This document shows, in pieces, positions 24,450-35,840 of a stretch of DNA of 64,000 nucleotides. The position numbers and the translations under genes are program-made. Source of the stretch: Arenicola marina (lineage: Eukaryota > Annelida > Polychaeta > Arenicolidae); NCBI GenBank assembly GCA_964019135.1, contig OZ025248.1:76204119-76268118 (forward strand), read 5' to 3'. A model generated the notes under the pieces. It made no database searches. It was not told where the DNA came from and saw only the letters and a program-made list of their open reading frames with translations. Numbering within the stretch: position 1 is the stretch's first letter; every line of letters starts with the position of its first letter.

Positions 24450-25640
24450 ATATGTTATATAAATCACTCTAAATATCCCCAAATTGGGTAGGGTACAGCG
24501 GATACCACAGAAATACTCATTTACATCATGAAAAAAGGTGTATTTGATCTGTAATTATGATTAATACAACAAATAGTAAAAACATCTGAATAATGGTGGT
24601 TATGTTGGATTTTCGTCTATTGACGGATAACTGCACCAGATTGATCCCAAAATCAGGGTTATTCTTGTTACTGGGACAATTACGTTTAAAATGGTGTATG
24701 ACGTGGGTGTATATCTGATAAAGTTGTTCAGCTGAGACAAGGATTTCCATTACGATTTTTGAAAAAAGGCTGAAAACTAGCCGCCACCTTGGAAAATGGC
24801 CGCCATGCTGTATAAATCACTCTAAAGGTTACACACCAATAGAAACCATCCCCATGTTAAGTAATGCAAAAACCCAAATTTTCAACTCCATGCTAGAAAA
24901 AAATCGGTAACCATGTTTGACTATATGGGCCATAGGAAAGTATAGAGCAAGTACCAAACTTTATTTTGAAAACAAATAGAATATAGGTTCACGTGCGATA
25001 TTTTTAGCTACAGCCCATAGTATGACACCCCGCCTAGCGCGCCCCCCCGACTTAGACAAAAATAAAAAAAAAACGAAATTAGACACCCAGCGAATCAGCA
25101 TGTGATGAGCTCGACCGAACCACGCACCCGCAACATCCGCAATCATGATTAAATACGCCACAGATTAATCCGACCGGCAGTAATCTGGCCAAACATTAGT
25201 AAAAGAAACAATATACACAAAGAAAGAAATAACCAGTAGCCATATAACCCTGATATACCATCATATTTTACGCACTACTTGACGGTATATACTTTTCTAC
25301 GCACGACCTATTGGTGTGTAACCTAAATGTTCCAGAATCGGTTCGGGCACGATGGAAATCCTAGGAATATACATTTACATCATGATTATAGGTCAACATT
25401 ATGCGTAATAATCATGATTTTAGAAATTAGCAATTTACGAAGAAAATCGGCGGCCATCTTTTATTTTTGTCCATTTCCGGCAAACTGCACCACTTTTGAG
25501 CTCCACATCAGGTCTAATATTATTTCTGAGACAATTACCTTTAAAATGATGTATGATGTGGGTGTGTGCCCTTTGGGGAGATTAAAGTCGAAAAATAAGC
25601 CACTTTTGGGCTGCCAACCGCTCCTCTATCTGCAGGACTG
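24450..25640. repeat. Right inverted-repeat arm, split by a MITE
   Basis: 24450-24826 is the reverse complement of 19150-19535 with few changes. After the MITE (24827-25323) the arm continues with TGTTCCAGAATCGGTTCGGG. It then enters a diverged second module containing GGCGGCCATC, ACTGCACCA and AAAATGATGTATGATGTGGG. Confidence 0.78.
24827..25323 (-). mobile_element. TTAA-type MITE, 497 bp, inserted in the transposon arm
   Basis: The element begins GGTTACACACCAATAG and ends with its exact inverse CTATTGGTGTGTAACC (16-bp TIR). TAAA flanks it on both sides (24823-24826, 25324-25327). A related copy at 53242-53713 in the opposite orientation is flanked by TTAA on both sides. A 4-bp T/A duplication fits the piggyBac or Kolobok superfamilies; the internal sequence has no coding capacity. 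Confidence 0.88.
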
Positions 25641-25728
25641 GGCGAAATAATATTTGCATTTATGTATTGCGTTTTTATCTCTGTATGGTAGCAAGTGACT
25701 ATAATAAACGAATATATGTCTACCTAGT

Positions 25729-26096
25729 GACCCTTGATCACCGAGCCTAACAATAATCTGGGGAGTGAAACGGCGATGAGGGACCCTGAGGACACATAAG
25801 GCCCCCACAGACGTAGGGGTCAGGGATTCGGGATTTGGGTTCAGGGATTCGGGATTAGAGGTTAGGCATTTGGGATTAGGCGTCAGGGATTAAGAATCAG
25901 GGCTCAACTATTTGAGATTAGGGCTCACTGATTAATAGTAAGGGATTGGGGATTAGGGGTCAGGGATTGGGAGGAGGGTTAGGGGTAAGGGCCTATGGAT
26001 AGGGCCTATGCTTAAGGATATGTATTCGGTTTAAAGTGTCCCTCATAACCGTTCCACTCTCCAGATTATTGTTAGGATCGGGGATTAAGGGTCAGG
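25729..26096. mobile_element. Small fold-back element with a telomere-like degenerate core
   Basis: Arms of about 58 bp at 25729-25786 and 26036-26096 are inverted copies sharing CCTAACAATAATCTGG and ATGAGGG. The ~250 bp between (and some sequence beyond, to about 26160) is a degenerate short repeat of GGGATTAGG, GGGATTCGGG and GGGTCAGGG words. No coding sequence. Confidence 0.72.
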
Positions 26097-26159
26097 GGTC
26101 GGGGGATTGGGGATGTGGTCAGCGATTGTGGCTCAGGGATTTGATTAGGGGTCATGCCG

Positions 26160-27185
26160 AGAAAACCTCGATATTTTAGCGACCGCACGCCCCCCACTAT
26201 GAATAGGGTCCCCCCTCTCAGCACCCCATTAATTATCTGCTGCCACAGTGTCGGTGTAGCATGATAATCTGTCCGGTGTGATAAAGTGTCCTGGGGCCGA
26301 ATGCTCGTGCGCCGCGCATGCGCATCCGGTGCAAATATCACATGCTGTGATTACACGGCCGGGTATCTTTCATCATTAGGTGCTCCAATATATTACTTCT
26401 ACAGCCGGAGCCATGCAGACCACGAATGTGGTAAGACCTCATTTGAAGCCACCGGAACTACTTAACTTGTATGTGCCAATCCAGACTCTGAATAGCAGAA
26501 AGTCATCAACCTATTACACTAAAAAATAATATCAGGCATATTTGTTCATCGCTATATACAATAGTGAGAATAATTAGAATTTTGAATAGGCTCACTTAAT
26601 TATTTTGCTGCGTTAATTCCAGCGTATTCTTCCCCAACCGCAGCACAGAACGATTCACTGCACGCCGCTATAGTTGGAGTCACTCTTGATCGCCTTCAAC
26701 CACAGTGCACACCGGTAGATGGAGCCACTGTCGAGTTTCCTAGGGTAAATTACCATGGTGGACTTGAAAGCGATATAGATCTACTATTTGAATGTGGTAA
26801 ATAGGATTTATTTAGTTTGATGACCATACGTGGCGTGTGACCAATTATAATTGACTCGTATACTCGTGCCCATCACACCAGTAAAAGTCGTTTACATTAC
26901 GGGGCATGTGTTCCCACCTTTTACCCCCATCCTTCCCCTATTCCTTCGCCGTTGCTCTCCATTTCGCGACCCTCAAAGAACATACAACCAGCGTATGTGA
27001 AAGGGACTTCTACATGGCAATACAATACGTATTTTTTTTATTTTTTGTTTTATTTTATTGAAGAATTTTCTAAACATACACTTTCGTCATGTATCCGTTG
27101 TTGACTTTGGAATGAATAAACACAAATACCAACATTTTGGTTATTAGTTATCTAGATCTAGGAGAAAAAATTGGGTCTCCATTTG
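26160..27185. other. No recognised feature
   Basis: AT-rich unique-looking DNA. No exon-like segment, tRNA or repeat structure that I can support. Confidence 0.5.
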
Positions 27186-27189
27186 TTAT

Positions 27190-27610
27190 CTAATACATGT
27201 CCCTTTTTAAAATAATGATAATACCGCTCTTTTGGGAGGTGGACAACTGCCTCGATTCAAAGACATAATGGTAATGTACGTAGAGGCCTTGAAGATACCA
27301 GAATGTTTTATTAAACTGGAAGGTTAGCCCGTCAAGCCTGGGGGATTTATTAGTCTTAAACATCTTTAGTGCCCATCTCTCTTCCATAAAGGTACATTCC
27401 TCCTCGCAGGAGTCCATCTGAGAGGTGTTCAGTTTAACTTCTAAGTTATATAAATACATTTTGAGCGATTGGACTAGTGTCTTCTCGTGTGTAAAGTTGT
27501 TTATAAAATGTCCCCTTCATTTAATATGTCTGAGGCTGAAGACGCTGTGCGCCCAGTCTTTGTCTTTAAAGCCGCAATATTTCGTTTGTTCCCGCTTTGT
27601 CCAGACCAAT
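27190..27610 (-). pseudogene. LINE reverse-transcriptase fragment
   Basis: A truncated RT relic. The translated minus strand shows ALKMFKTNKSPRLDGLTFQF followed by FNKTFWYL and LSTSQKSGIIIILK. This matches the KNxKSPGxDG..EFYKxFW...SQKxGIIxLIPK block of L1/Tx1-like RTs. A frame break lies near 27500. Neither the endonuclease nor the YADD motif is present. It is a different copy from the LINE at 3816-18925. Confidence 0.75.
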
Positions 27611-27964
27611 AAAATAGCAGGTGCCTTTGATTTTTACTCCCTTCAGGATATATTTAAGACGATATCTAGTTATGACTCCTTTCCTTCTGTTTGTTTCTAT
27701 TGTGTTTATTTTTGCCGGTTCTGTCTGTAACGCAACGCATTATCTTTCGAATGCCTTAAGATATGGACTTCCAAATCCACAAAAAGGTGCGGAATGGCCC
27801 TTGTCAGGCTAAGTTCCTAGATGGGCCATGTAGGTCAAAGTCAAAGTCACAGGAATTTGTTAACCCATTGAAATATAGGACAAAATCTCGTTCACATCAT
27901 AAGGGCAACAAGACCGACAATAAAACATTGCACAGAGTATACCTTCAGTATTTCCGTGTAGGGT

Positions 27965-28770
27965 TTGACGGGAGGGAGTGATTGGTCCTTTGTGGGTCTG
28001 AGGCGGGGTGGGGGGGGCGTCCGGGATATGTGTGAGGGGGATGGGGTGGGGTTTCCTCCGGGTGCGTGTGTGAAGGGAGGGGGGTGTTCGCCCTGGGTGT
28101 GTGTGAGGTGAGGGGGAGGGGGGTCCGCTCAGGGTGTGTGTGAAGAAGAGGTTGTCCGGGAGGGGGTCCGTCCGGGGTGTGTCAACGTGGGAGGGCGTGC
28201 TTGTTGTATGCGAGGGGTGGGGGGGAGGGGGGGCGGCGGAGGTTCGTCTAGGGTGTGTAGTATGGGGAAAGAGGGGATTGCATCCTTGGTGTACCGTGAG
28301 GGGGGGGGGTCTGCCCCGGGTGTTAATATATTTCTTGACATTGTATGCCACGTAAGAGGGGTCCGTTGCTTGATCCTTGCTTGAGGAAAGGGCGCACTGG
28401 TTGTATGAGACGGCGGGGCGGGAGCGGAGGGGAGGGGGGGGGGGGTCCGACAAGGGGGTGTGTGAACGGGGAGAGGGTGGTTGTCCTTGGGGTGCGTGAG
28501 GGGAAGGCGTGCTGGTTTTAAGGAGAAGGGGGTCCGTTCTGAGTGTAAAGGGCTGCGGGTGGTTGTCCTGGTTGGGTGGGGGGAGGGTGGTTGTCCTGGG
28601 TGTGGGTGGGGGGGTCCTTTGTGTGGGTGAGGGGGGACGGGGGGAGTCCTGGGTGTGGGTGAGGGGGGACGGGGGTGGGGAGAGTCCTGGGCGTTTGATG
28701 GGGTTGGATCAGTCCCGGGTGTGTGAAGAGTAGGGGGTGATTGCCCTGGGTTGTGGGTGAGGGGAAGACG
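27965..28770. repeat. G-rich low-complexity tract (plus strand)
   Basis: Irregular repeats of GGGTGTGTGTGAGGGG, GGGGGTCCG and GGTTGTCCTGGG words with long G-runs. The proline-rich frames seen on the minus strand are composition artefacts. Confidence 0.9.
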
Positions 28771-28779
28771 TTTTTTCGA

Positions 28780-29490
28780 CATGACCCAATAATGCACGGT
28801 TGACATTTCTTAATTTTAATTCTTCTCAGAAACGGTTTCGTGTAAGTTTGTAACTTCACTTCATTTATTACAATCAAGGCTTCCGCCGTGTATCAGATAA
28901 TGTGAACCTACTACAATGCGGTTGTCAGTTGTTGCCGATTTCGCATGAAGTGTCTACGAGACATGTCGGTTCTTGCAGTCAATGTTTTATTCGACTAGCC
29001 AACTATCATTCCCACTGCAATGTTGGCGCAGTTTCAACAGTTCGATTGCCGGTATTTCTTCTGCGCTCAGAAAGCGATTGTTTCTGCATTTTACGTTGCA
29101 GCGTTGTAACAGGTCTGGCTATTATTATTGCCACCACGACAGAGGAAAGGATGCCTCATCCTGCTGTAGCGGTTGATTCATAGAACCCGTTGACAGGAGT
29201 GGTGGTGGACGCCAGGAAGACCAGATGCAGCTCGGAATAATCCGAAAACACCTTTCATCCGCTGTATATGAAAAGAATGTGGAACATTTTCATTCAAAAC
29301 CAATTTTCAAGCAATATTTAAATTTAAATGCGGGTAAATGCAACACCGTATTAAGTATATAACTAAATCAGATGTGTTAAGCAAGCATAGCCATAGATGC
29401 GATAATAACACATAACCTTAAGTTTCGATACGTCTTATGACTGAGTGGTCTCTTCAACGGTCTTATGAACCGCCATTCCACAAGCTTGGT
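28780..29490. other. No recognised feature
   Basis: Mixed-composition DNA without a supported gene. Short open frames around 28900-29180 overlap in different phases and show no conserved motif. Confidence 0.5.
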
Positions 29491-29575
29491 TATGGTTAAG
29501 GCAAGGGGTTTGGGGATTAGAGGTTAGGGGTTAGCGGATTATGGGTTTGGGTCAGGGACAAGGGTAAAATGTTAG
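29490..29575 (+). repeat. Degenerate GGGTTAG-like stretch
   Basis: Words such as GGGGATTAGAGGTTAGGGGTTAG resemble the core of the fold-back element at 25.8-26.1 kb. Too short and irregular to be called telomeric. Confidence 0.6.
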
Positions 29576-29959
29576 GGTACGCAGAGCGAAGTAACAAAGC
29601 AAGTGGAATGGCGATGAGAGAAAATGAGACACAGACATACGTCTGCTCTAAACTTGCGGACACAATTAAGGTATACATTGCCCTTATCTCATTCGGTTTT
29701 TCACCGGCAACGGCAAAAAACAAGCAGCGTAGACTGTCAATATGCAACGATTCTGAATTATTTAAATTCAATTAATATTTACTTGATAAATACTTTCACA
29801 CCACACATCTCGTATTTATAAAGGATTTACGAGGACTAGTTTCGAAAGTAGTCAAATTATACTCCCCTTTTTGTGCTTCTCCCTCCGGAAACCCGCAGCT
29901 CCTGGTTTTCTATGACCGCAAGCAGCTGCGATACAAGGGGATCAATACCAAAATTAAAC

Positions 29960-32900
29960 CACATTCGTCGAGTCTTTACGGAGAACTTCCTTCGGTGTCT
30001 CGATCGTTATGGGGATCATACCATTAAGATTATAAGCTCGTAAACGATAGCAGGATTCATTACTCCGTGCCATATATAAAATACACTACAGTATGATCCA
30101 TTACTTCATACCGTCTATCCGAGAGTACAGCATGATATTCTTACTGTCATGATGAATCTCATGGAAAAATGGTCTACGAGCTCTATTTACGACTTTATAT
30201 TAAAAGGATCCCCTGTAAGGCCTACCACGGCCGCAATGTTCCAGGTCCTGGTCACCTTTGGCCCGTATCATCTGTAATAGAGAAAAGCACCATTCGAAGA
30301 TTAGTTCACATACCACCAATTTTAACCGAGACATTCCTTCACTGTCTCGATCGTGATGGGGATCATAACATTAAGATTATAAGCTCGTAAACGATAGTAG
30401 GATTCATTACTCCGTGTCATGTATAAAATACGCTACAGCATGATCCAGTACTTCATACCGTCTATCCGAGAGTACAGCATGATATTCTTACTGTCATGAT
30501 GAATCTCATGGAAAAATGGTCTACGAGCTCTATTTACGACTTTATATTAAAAGGATCCCCTGTAAGGCCTACCACGGCCGCAATGTTCCAGGTCCTGGTC
30601 ACCTTTGGCCCGTATCATCTGTAATAGAGAAAAGCACCATTCGAAGATTAGTTCACATACCACCAATCTTAACCGAGACATTCCTTCACTGTCTCGATCG
30701 TGATGGGGATCATAACATTAAGATTATAAGCTCGTAAACGATAGCAGGATTCATTACTCCGTGCCATATATAAAATACACTACAGCATGATCAATTACTT
30801 CATACCGTCTATCCGAGAGTACAGCATCATATTCTTACTGTCATAATGAATCTCATGGAAAAATGGTTTACGAGCTCTATATAAGACGTGATATTAAAAT
30901 GATCCCCTGTAAGGCCTACCACCGCCGCAATGTTCCAGGTCCTGGTCGCCTTTGGCCCCTATCATCTGTAATAATGAAAGCACAATTCGAAGACTAGTTC
31001 ACATTCCACCAGTCTTTACCGAGACATTCCTTCACTGTCTCGATCGTTATGGGGATCATACCATTAAGATTATAAGCTCGTAACCGATAGCAGGATTCAT
31101 TACTCCGTGCCATATATAAAATACACTACAGCATGTTCCATTATTTCATACCGTCTATCAGAGAGTACAGCATGATATTCTTACTGTCATGATGAATCTC
31201 ATGGAAAAATAGTCTACGAGCTCTATTTACGACTTGATATTAAAAGGATCCCCTGTAAGGGGTACCACCACCGCAATGTTCCAGATCCTGGTCGCCTTTG
31301 GCCCCTATCATCGGTAATAATGAAAGCAAACTTCGAAGATTAGTTCACATGCCACCAGTCTTTAGCGAGACATTCCTTCACTGTCTCGATCGTTATGGGG
31401 ATCATACCCCTTAAGATTATAAGCTCGTAAACGATAGCAGGATTCATTACTCCGTGTCATGTATAAAATACGCTACAGCATGATCCAGTACTTCATACCG
31501 TCTATCCGAGAGTACAGCATGATATTCTTACTGTCATGATGAATCTCATGGAAAAATAGTCTACGAGCTCTATTTACGACTTGATATTAAAAGGATCCCC
31601 TGTAAGGCCTACCACCGCCGCAATGTTCCAGGTCCTGGTCGCCTTTGGCCCCTATCATCTGTAATAATGAAAGCACAATTCGATGATTAGTTCACATTCC
31701 ATCAGTCTTTACCGAGACATTCCTTCACTGTCTCGATCGTTATGGGGATCATACCATTAAGATTATAAGCTCGTAAACGATAGCAGGATTTATTACTCCG
31801 TGCCCTGTATAAAATACACTACAGCATGATAAATTGCTTCATACCGTCTATCCGAGAGTACAGCATGATATTCTTACTGTCATGATGAATCTCATGGAAA
31901 AATGGTCTACGAGCTCTATTTACGACTTTATATTAAAAGGATCCCCTGTAAGGCCTACCACGGCCGCAATGTTCCAGGTCCTGGTCACCTTTGGCCCGTA
32001 TCATCTGTAATAGAGAAAAGCACCATTCGAAGATTAGTTCACATACCACCAATTTTAACCGAGACATTCCTTCACTGTCTCGATCGTGATGGGGATCATA
32101 ACATTAAGATTATAAGCTCGTAAACGATAGTAGGATTCATTACTCCGTGTCATGTATAAAATACGCTACAGCATGATCCAGTACTTCATACCGTCTATCC
32201 GAGAGTACAGCATGATATTCTTACTGTCATGATGAATCTCATGGAAAAATGGTCTACGAGCTCTATTTACGACTTTATATTAAAAGGATCCCCTGTAAGG
32301 CCTACCACGGCCGCAATGTTCCAGGTCCTGGTCACCTTTGGCCCGTATCATCTGTAATAGAGAAAAGCACCATTCGAAGATTAGTTCACATACCACCAAT
32401 CTTAACCGAGACATTCCTTCACTGTCTCGATCGTGATGGGGATCATAACATTAAGATTATAAGCTCGTAAACGATAGCAGGATTCATTACTCCGTGCCAT
32501 ATATAAAATACACTACAGCATGATCAATTACTTCATACCGTCTATCCGAGAGTACAGCATCATATTCTTACTGTCATAATGAATCTCATGGAAAAATGGT
32601 TTACGAGCTCTATATAAGACGTGATATTAAAATGATCCCCTGTAAGGCCTACCACCGCCGCAATGTTCCAGGTCCTGGTCGCCTTTGGCCCCTATCATCT
32701 GTAATAATGAAAGCACAATTCGAAGACTAGTTCACATTCCACCAGTCTTTACCGAGACATTCCTTCACTGTCTCGATCGTTATGGGGATCATACCATTAA
32801 GATTATAAGCTCGTAACCGATAGCAGGATTCATTACTCCGTGCCATATATAAAATACACTACAGCATGTTCCATTATTTCATACCGTCTATCAGAGAGTA

Positions 32901-35093
32901 CAGCATGATATTCTTACTGTCATGATGAATCTCATGGAAAAATAGTCTACGAGCTCTATTTACGACTTGATATTAAAAGGATCCCCTGTAAGGCCTACCA
33001 CCACCGCAATGTTCCAGATCCTGGTCGCCTTTGGCCCCTATCATCGGTAATAATGAAAGCAAACTTCGAAGATTAGTTCACATGCCACCAGTCTTTAGCG
33101 AGACATTCCTTCACTGTCTCGATCGTTATGGGGATCATACCCCTTAAGATTATAAGCTCGTAAACGATAGCAGGATTCATTACTCCGTGTCATGTATAAA
33201 ATACGCTACAGCATGATCCAGTACTTCATACCGTCTATCCGAGAGTACAGCATGATATTCTTACTGTCATGATGAATCTCATGGAAAAATAGTCTACGAG
33301 CTCTATTTACGACTTGATATTAAAAGGATCCCCTGTAAGGCCTACCACCGCCGCAATGTTCCAGGTCCTGGTCGCCTTTGGCCCCTATCATCTGTAATAA
33401 TGAAAGCACAATTCGATGATTAGTTCACATTCCATCAGTCTTTACCGAGACATTCCTTCACTGTCTCGATCGTTATGGGGATCATACCATTAAGATTATA
33501 AGCTCGTAAACGATAGCAGGATTTATTACTCCGTGCCCTGTATAAAATACACTACAGCATGATAAATTGCTTCATACCGTCTATCCGAGAGTACAGCATG
33601 ATATTCTTACTTTCATGATGAATCTCATGGAAAAATGGTCTACGAGCTCTATTTTCAACTTTATATTAAGAGGATCCCCTGTAAGGCCTACCACCGCCGT
33701 AATGTTCCAGGTACTGGTCGCCTTTGGCCCCTATCATCTGTAATAATGAAAGCACAATTCGAAGACTAGTTCACATTCCACCAGTCTTTAGCGAGACATT
33801 CCTTCACTGTCTCGATCGTTATGGAGATCATACCATTAAGATTATAAGCTCGTAAACGATAGTAGGATTCATTACTCCGTGCCATATATACAATACACTA
33901 CAGTATGATCCATTACTTCATACCGTCTATCCGAGAGTACAGCATGATATTCTTACTGTCATGATGAATCTCATGGAAAAATGGTCTACGAGCTCTATTT
34001 ACGACTTGATATTAAAAGGATCCCCTGTAAGGCCTACCACCGCCGCAATGTTTCAGGTCCTGGTCGCCTTTGGCCCCTATCATCTGTAATAATGAAAGCA
34101 CAATTCGAAGATTAGTTCACATTCCACCAGTCCTTACCGAGACATTCCTTCACTGTCTCGATCGTTATGGGGATCATACCATTAAGATTATAAGCTCGTA
34201 AACGATAGCCAGATTCATTACTCCGTGCCATATATACAATACACTACAGCATGATCCATTACTTCATACCGTCTATCTGAGAGTACAGCATGATATTCTT
34301 ACTGTCATGATGAATCTCATGGAAAAATGGTCTACGAGCTCTATTTACGACTTTATATTAAAAGGATCCCCTGTAAGGCCTACCACGGCCGCAATGTTCC
34401 AGGTCCTGGTCACCTTTGGCCGGTATCATCTGTAATAGAGAAAAGCACCATTCGAAGATTAGTTCACATTCCACCAGTCTTTAGCAAGACATTCCTTCAC
34501 TGTCTCGATCGTTATGGGGATCATACCATTAAGATTATAAGCTCGTAAACGATAGCAGGATTCATTACTCCGTGCCATATATAAAATACACTACAGCATG
34601 ATCCACTACTTCATACCGTCTATCCGAGAGTACAGCATGATATTCCTACTGTCATGATGAATCTCATGGCAAGATGGTCTACGAGCTCTATTTACGACTT
34701 TATATTAAAAGGATCCCCTGCAAGGCCTACCACCGCCGCAATGTTCCAGGTCCTGGTCGCCTTTGGCCCCTATCATCTGTAATAATGAAAGCACAATTCG
34801 AAGATTAGTTCACATTCCACCAGTCTTTAGCGAGACATTCCTTCACTGTCTCGATCGTTAAGGGGGATCATACCATTAAGATTATAAGCTTTTAAACGAT
34901 AGCAGGATTCATTACTCCGTGCCATATATAAAATACGCTACAGCATGATCCATTAATTCACACCGTCTATCCGAGAGTACAGTATGATATTCTTACTGTC
35001 ATGATAAATCTAATGGAAAAATGGTCTACGAGCTCTTTTTACGACTTGATATTAAAAGGATCCCTTGTAAGGCCTACCACCGCCGCAATGTTC
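29960..35093. repeat. 346-bp satellite, 15 full copies, with a 5-unit higher-order repeat
   Basis: The same word ATGGTCTACGAGCTC (or ATAGTCTACG variant) recurs at about 30169, 30516, 30862, 31208, 31555, 31902, 32249, 32595, 32941, 33288, 33635, 33981, 34327, 34674 and 35021, a period of 346-347 bp. Block 30169-31901 is repeated nearly exactly from 31902; variant positions 30865 and 31208 match 32598 and 32941, an offset of 1733 bp = 5 units. The left edge is a diverged partial unit from about 29960. Repeated 73-codon open frames on the plus strand are satellite artefacts. On the minus strand each unit has a pyrimidine-rich stretch followed by TTACAG|ATGAT and a possible donor GTAGGC 46 bases on. 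Confidence 0.96.
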
Positions 35094-35835
35094 CAGTACA
35101 TCCGTGCCAGGACATCCGTGCCAGTACATCCGTGCCAGTACATCCGTGCCAGTACATCCGTGCCAGTACATCCGTGCCAGTGCATCCGTGCCAGTGCATC
35201 CGTGCCAGTACATCCGTGCCAGTACATCCGTGCCAGGACATCCGTGCCAGGACATCCGTGCCAGTACATCCGTGCCAGTACATCCGTGCCCGGACATCCA
35301 TGCGAGGACATCCGTGCCAGTGCATCCGTGCCAGTAGATCCGTGCCAGGACATCCGTGCCCGGACATCCATGCGAGGACATCCGTGCCAGTACATCCGTG
35401 CCAGTACATCCGTGCCAGTACATCCGTGCCAGGACATCCGTGCCAGGACATCCGTGCCAGTACATCCGTGCCAGGACATCCGTGCCAGGACATCCGTGCC
35501 AGTACATCCGTGCCAGGACATCCGTGCCAGTACATCCGTGCCAGGACATCCGTGCCAGGACATCCGTGCCAGTACATCCGTGTCAGGAAATCCGTGACAG
35601 AACATCCGTGCCAGGATATCCGCGCCAGGACATCCGTGCCAGGACATCCGTGCCAGGACATCCGTGCCAGGACATCCGTGCCAAGACATCCGTGCCAAGA
35701 CATCCTTGCCAAGACATCCGTGCCAGGACATCCGTGCCAGGACATCCGTGCCAGGACATCCGTGCCAGGACATCCGTGCCAGGACATCCGTGCCAGGACA
35801 TCCGTGCCAGGACATCCGTGCTTCAGAGACATCCG
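35094..35835. repeat. 14-bp minisatellite, about 53 copies
   Basis: Unit CATCCGTGCCAGGA or CATCCGTGCCAGTA. It starts inside the last 346-bp satellite monomer, right after ATGTTCCAG, and ends by merging into the CTCCAGAGTCAGTG start of the next repeat family. Because the unit lacks stops in several frames there are long open frames on both strands; none is a gene. Confidence 0.96.
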
Positions 35836-35840
35836 TACTC

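Larger units (their letters stand above)
19130..25640 (-). mobile_element. Decayed DNA transposon with modular inverted repeats and a FEN1/XPG-like nuclease gene
   Basis: Two arms in opposite orientation flank one long minus-strand pseudogene. The best matching arms are 19140-19535 and 24450-24826 plus 25324-25345; both contain TTTAGAGTGATTTATA and GGCGGCCATTTTCCAAG words. A second, more diverged module is present on each side (19510-19960 and 25345-25640). The right arm is split by a MITE at 24827-25323, and the pre-insertion sequence CTCTAAATGTTCC is preserved at the left arm. Outer ends diverge within ~25 bases beyond the TGTTCCAGAATC words, so exact termini and the target duplication are not determined. 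XPG-type nucleases are reported in some eukaryotic DNA transposons (Academ); membership here is a suggestion only. Confidence 0.75.

Noticed and set aside
25800..26160. Interstitial telomere
   Set aside because: Words are irregular GGGATTAGG/GGGTCAGG mixtures without a run of the exact TTAGGG hexamer; enclosed by fold-back arms.
28129..28806. Proline-rich 225-codon frame on the minus strand
   Set aside because: Read from a G-rich low-complexity tract; no ordered motif and open in several frames.
30169..34548. Repeated 73-codon frame MVYELYLRLYIK
   Set aside because: Recurs only in some satellite monomers and is broken by stops in others; satellite artefact.
35039..35832. CPGTDVLARMSWHG repeat proteins
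   Set aside because: 14-bp unit gives 14-residue periodic frames in all phases; no gene.
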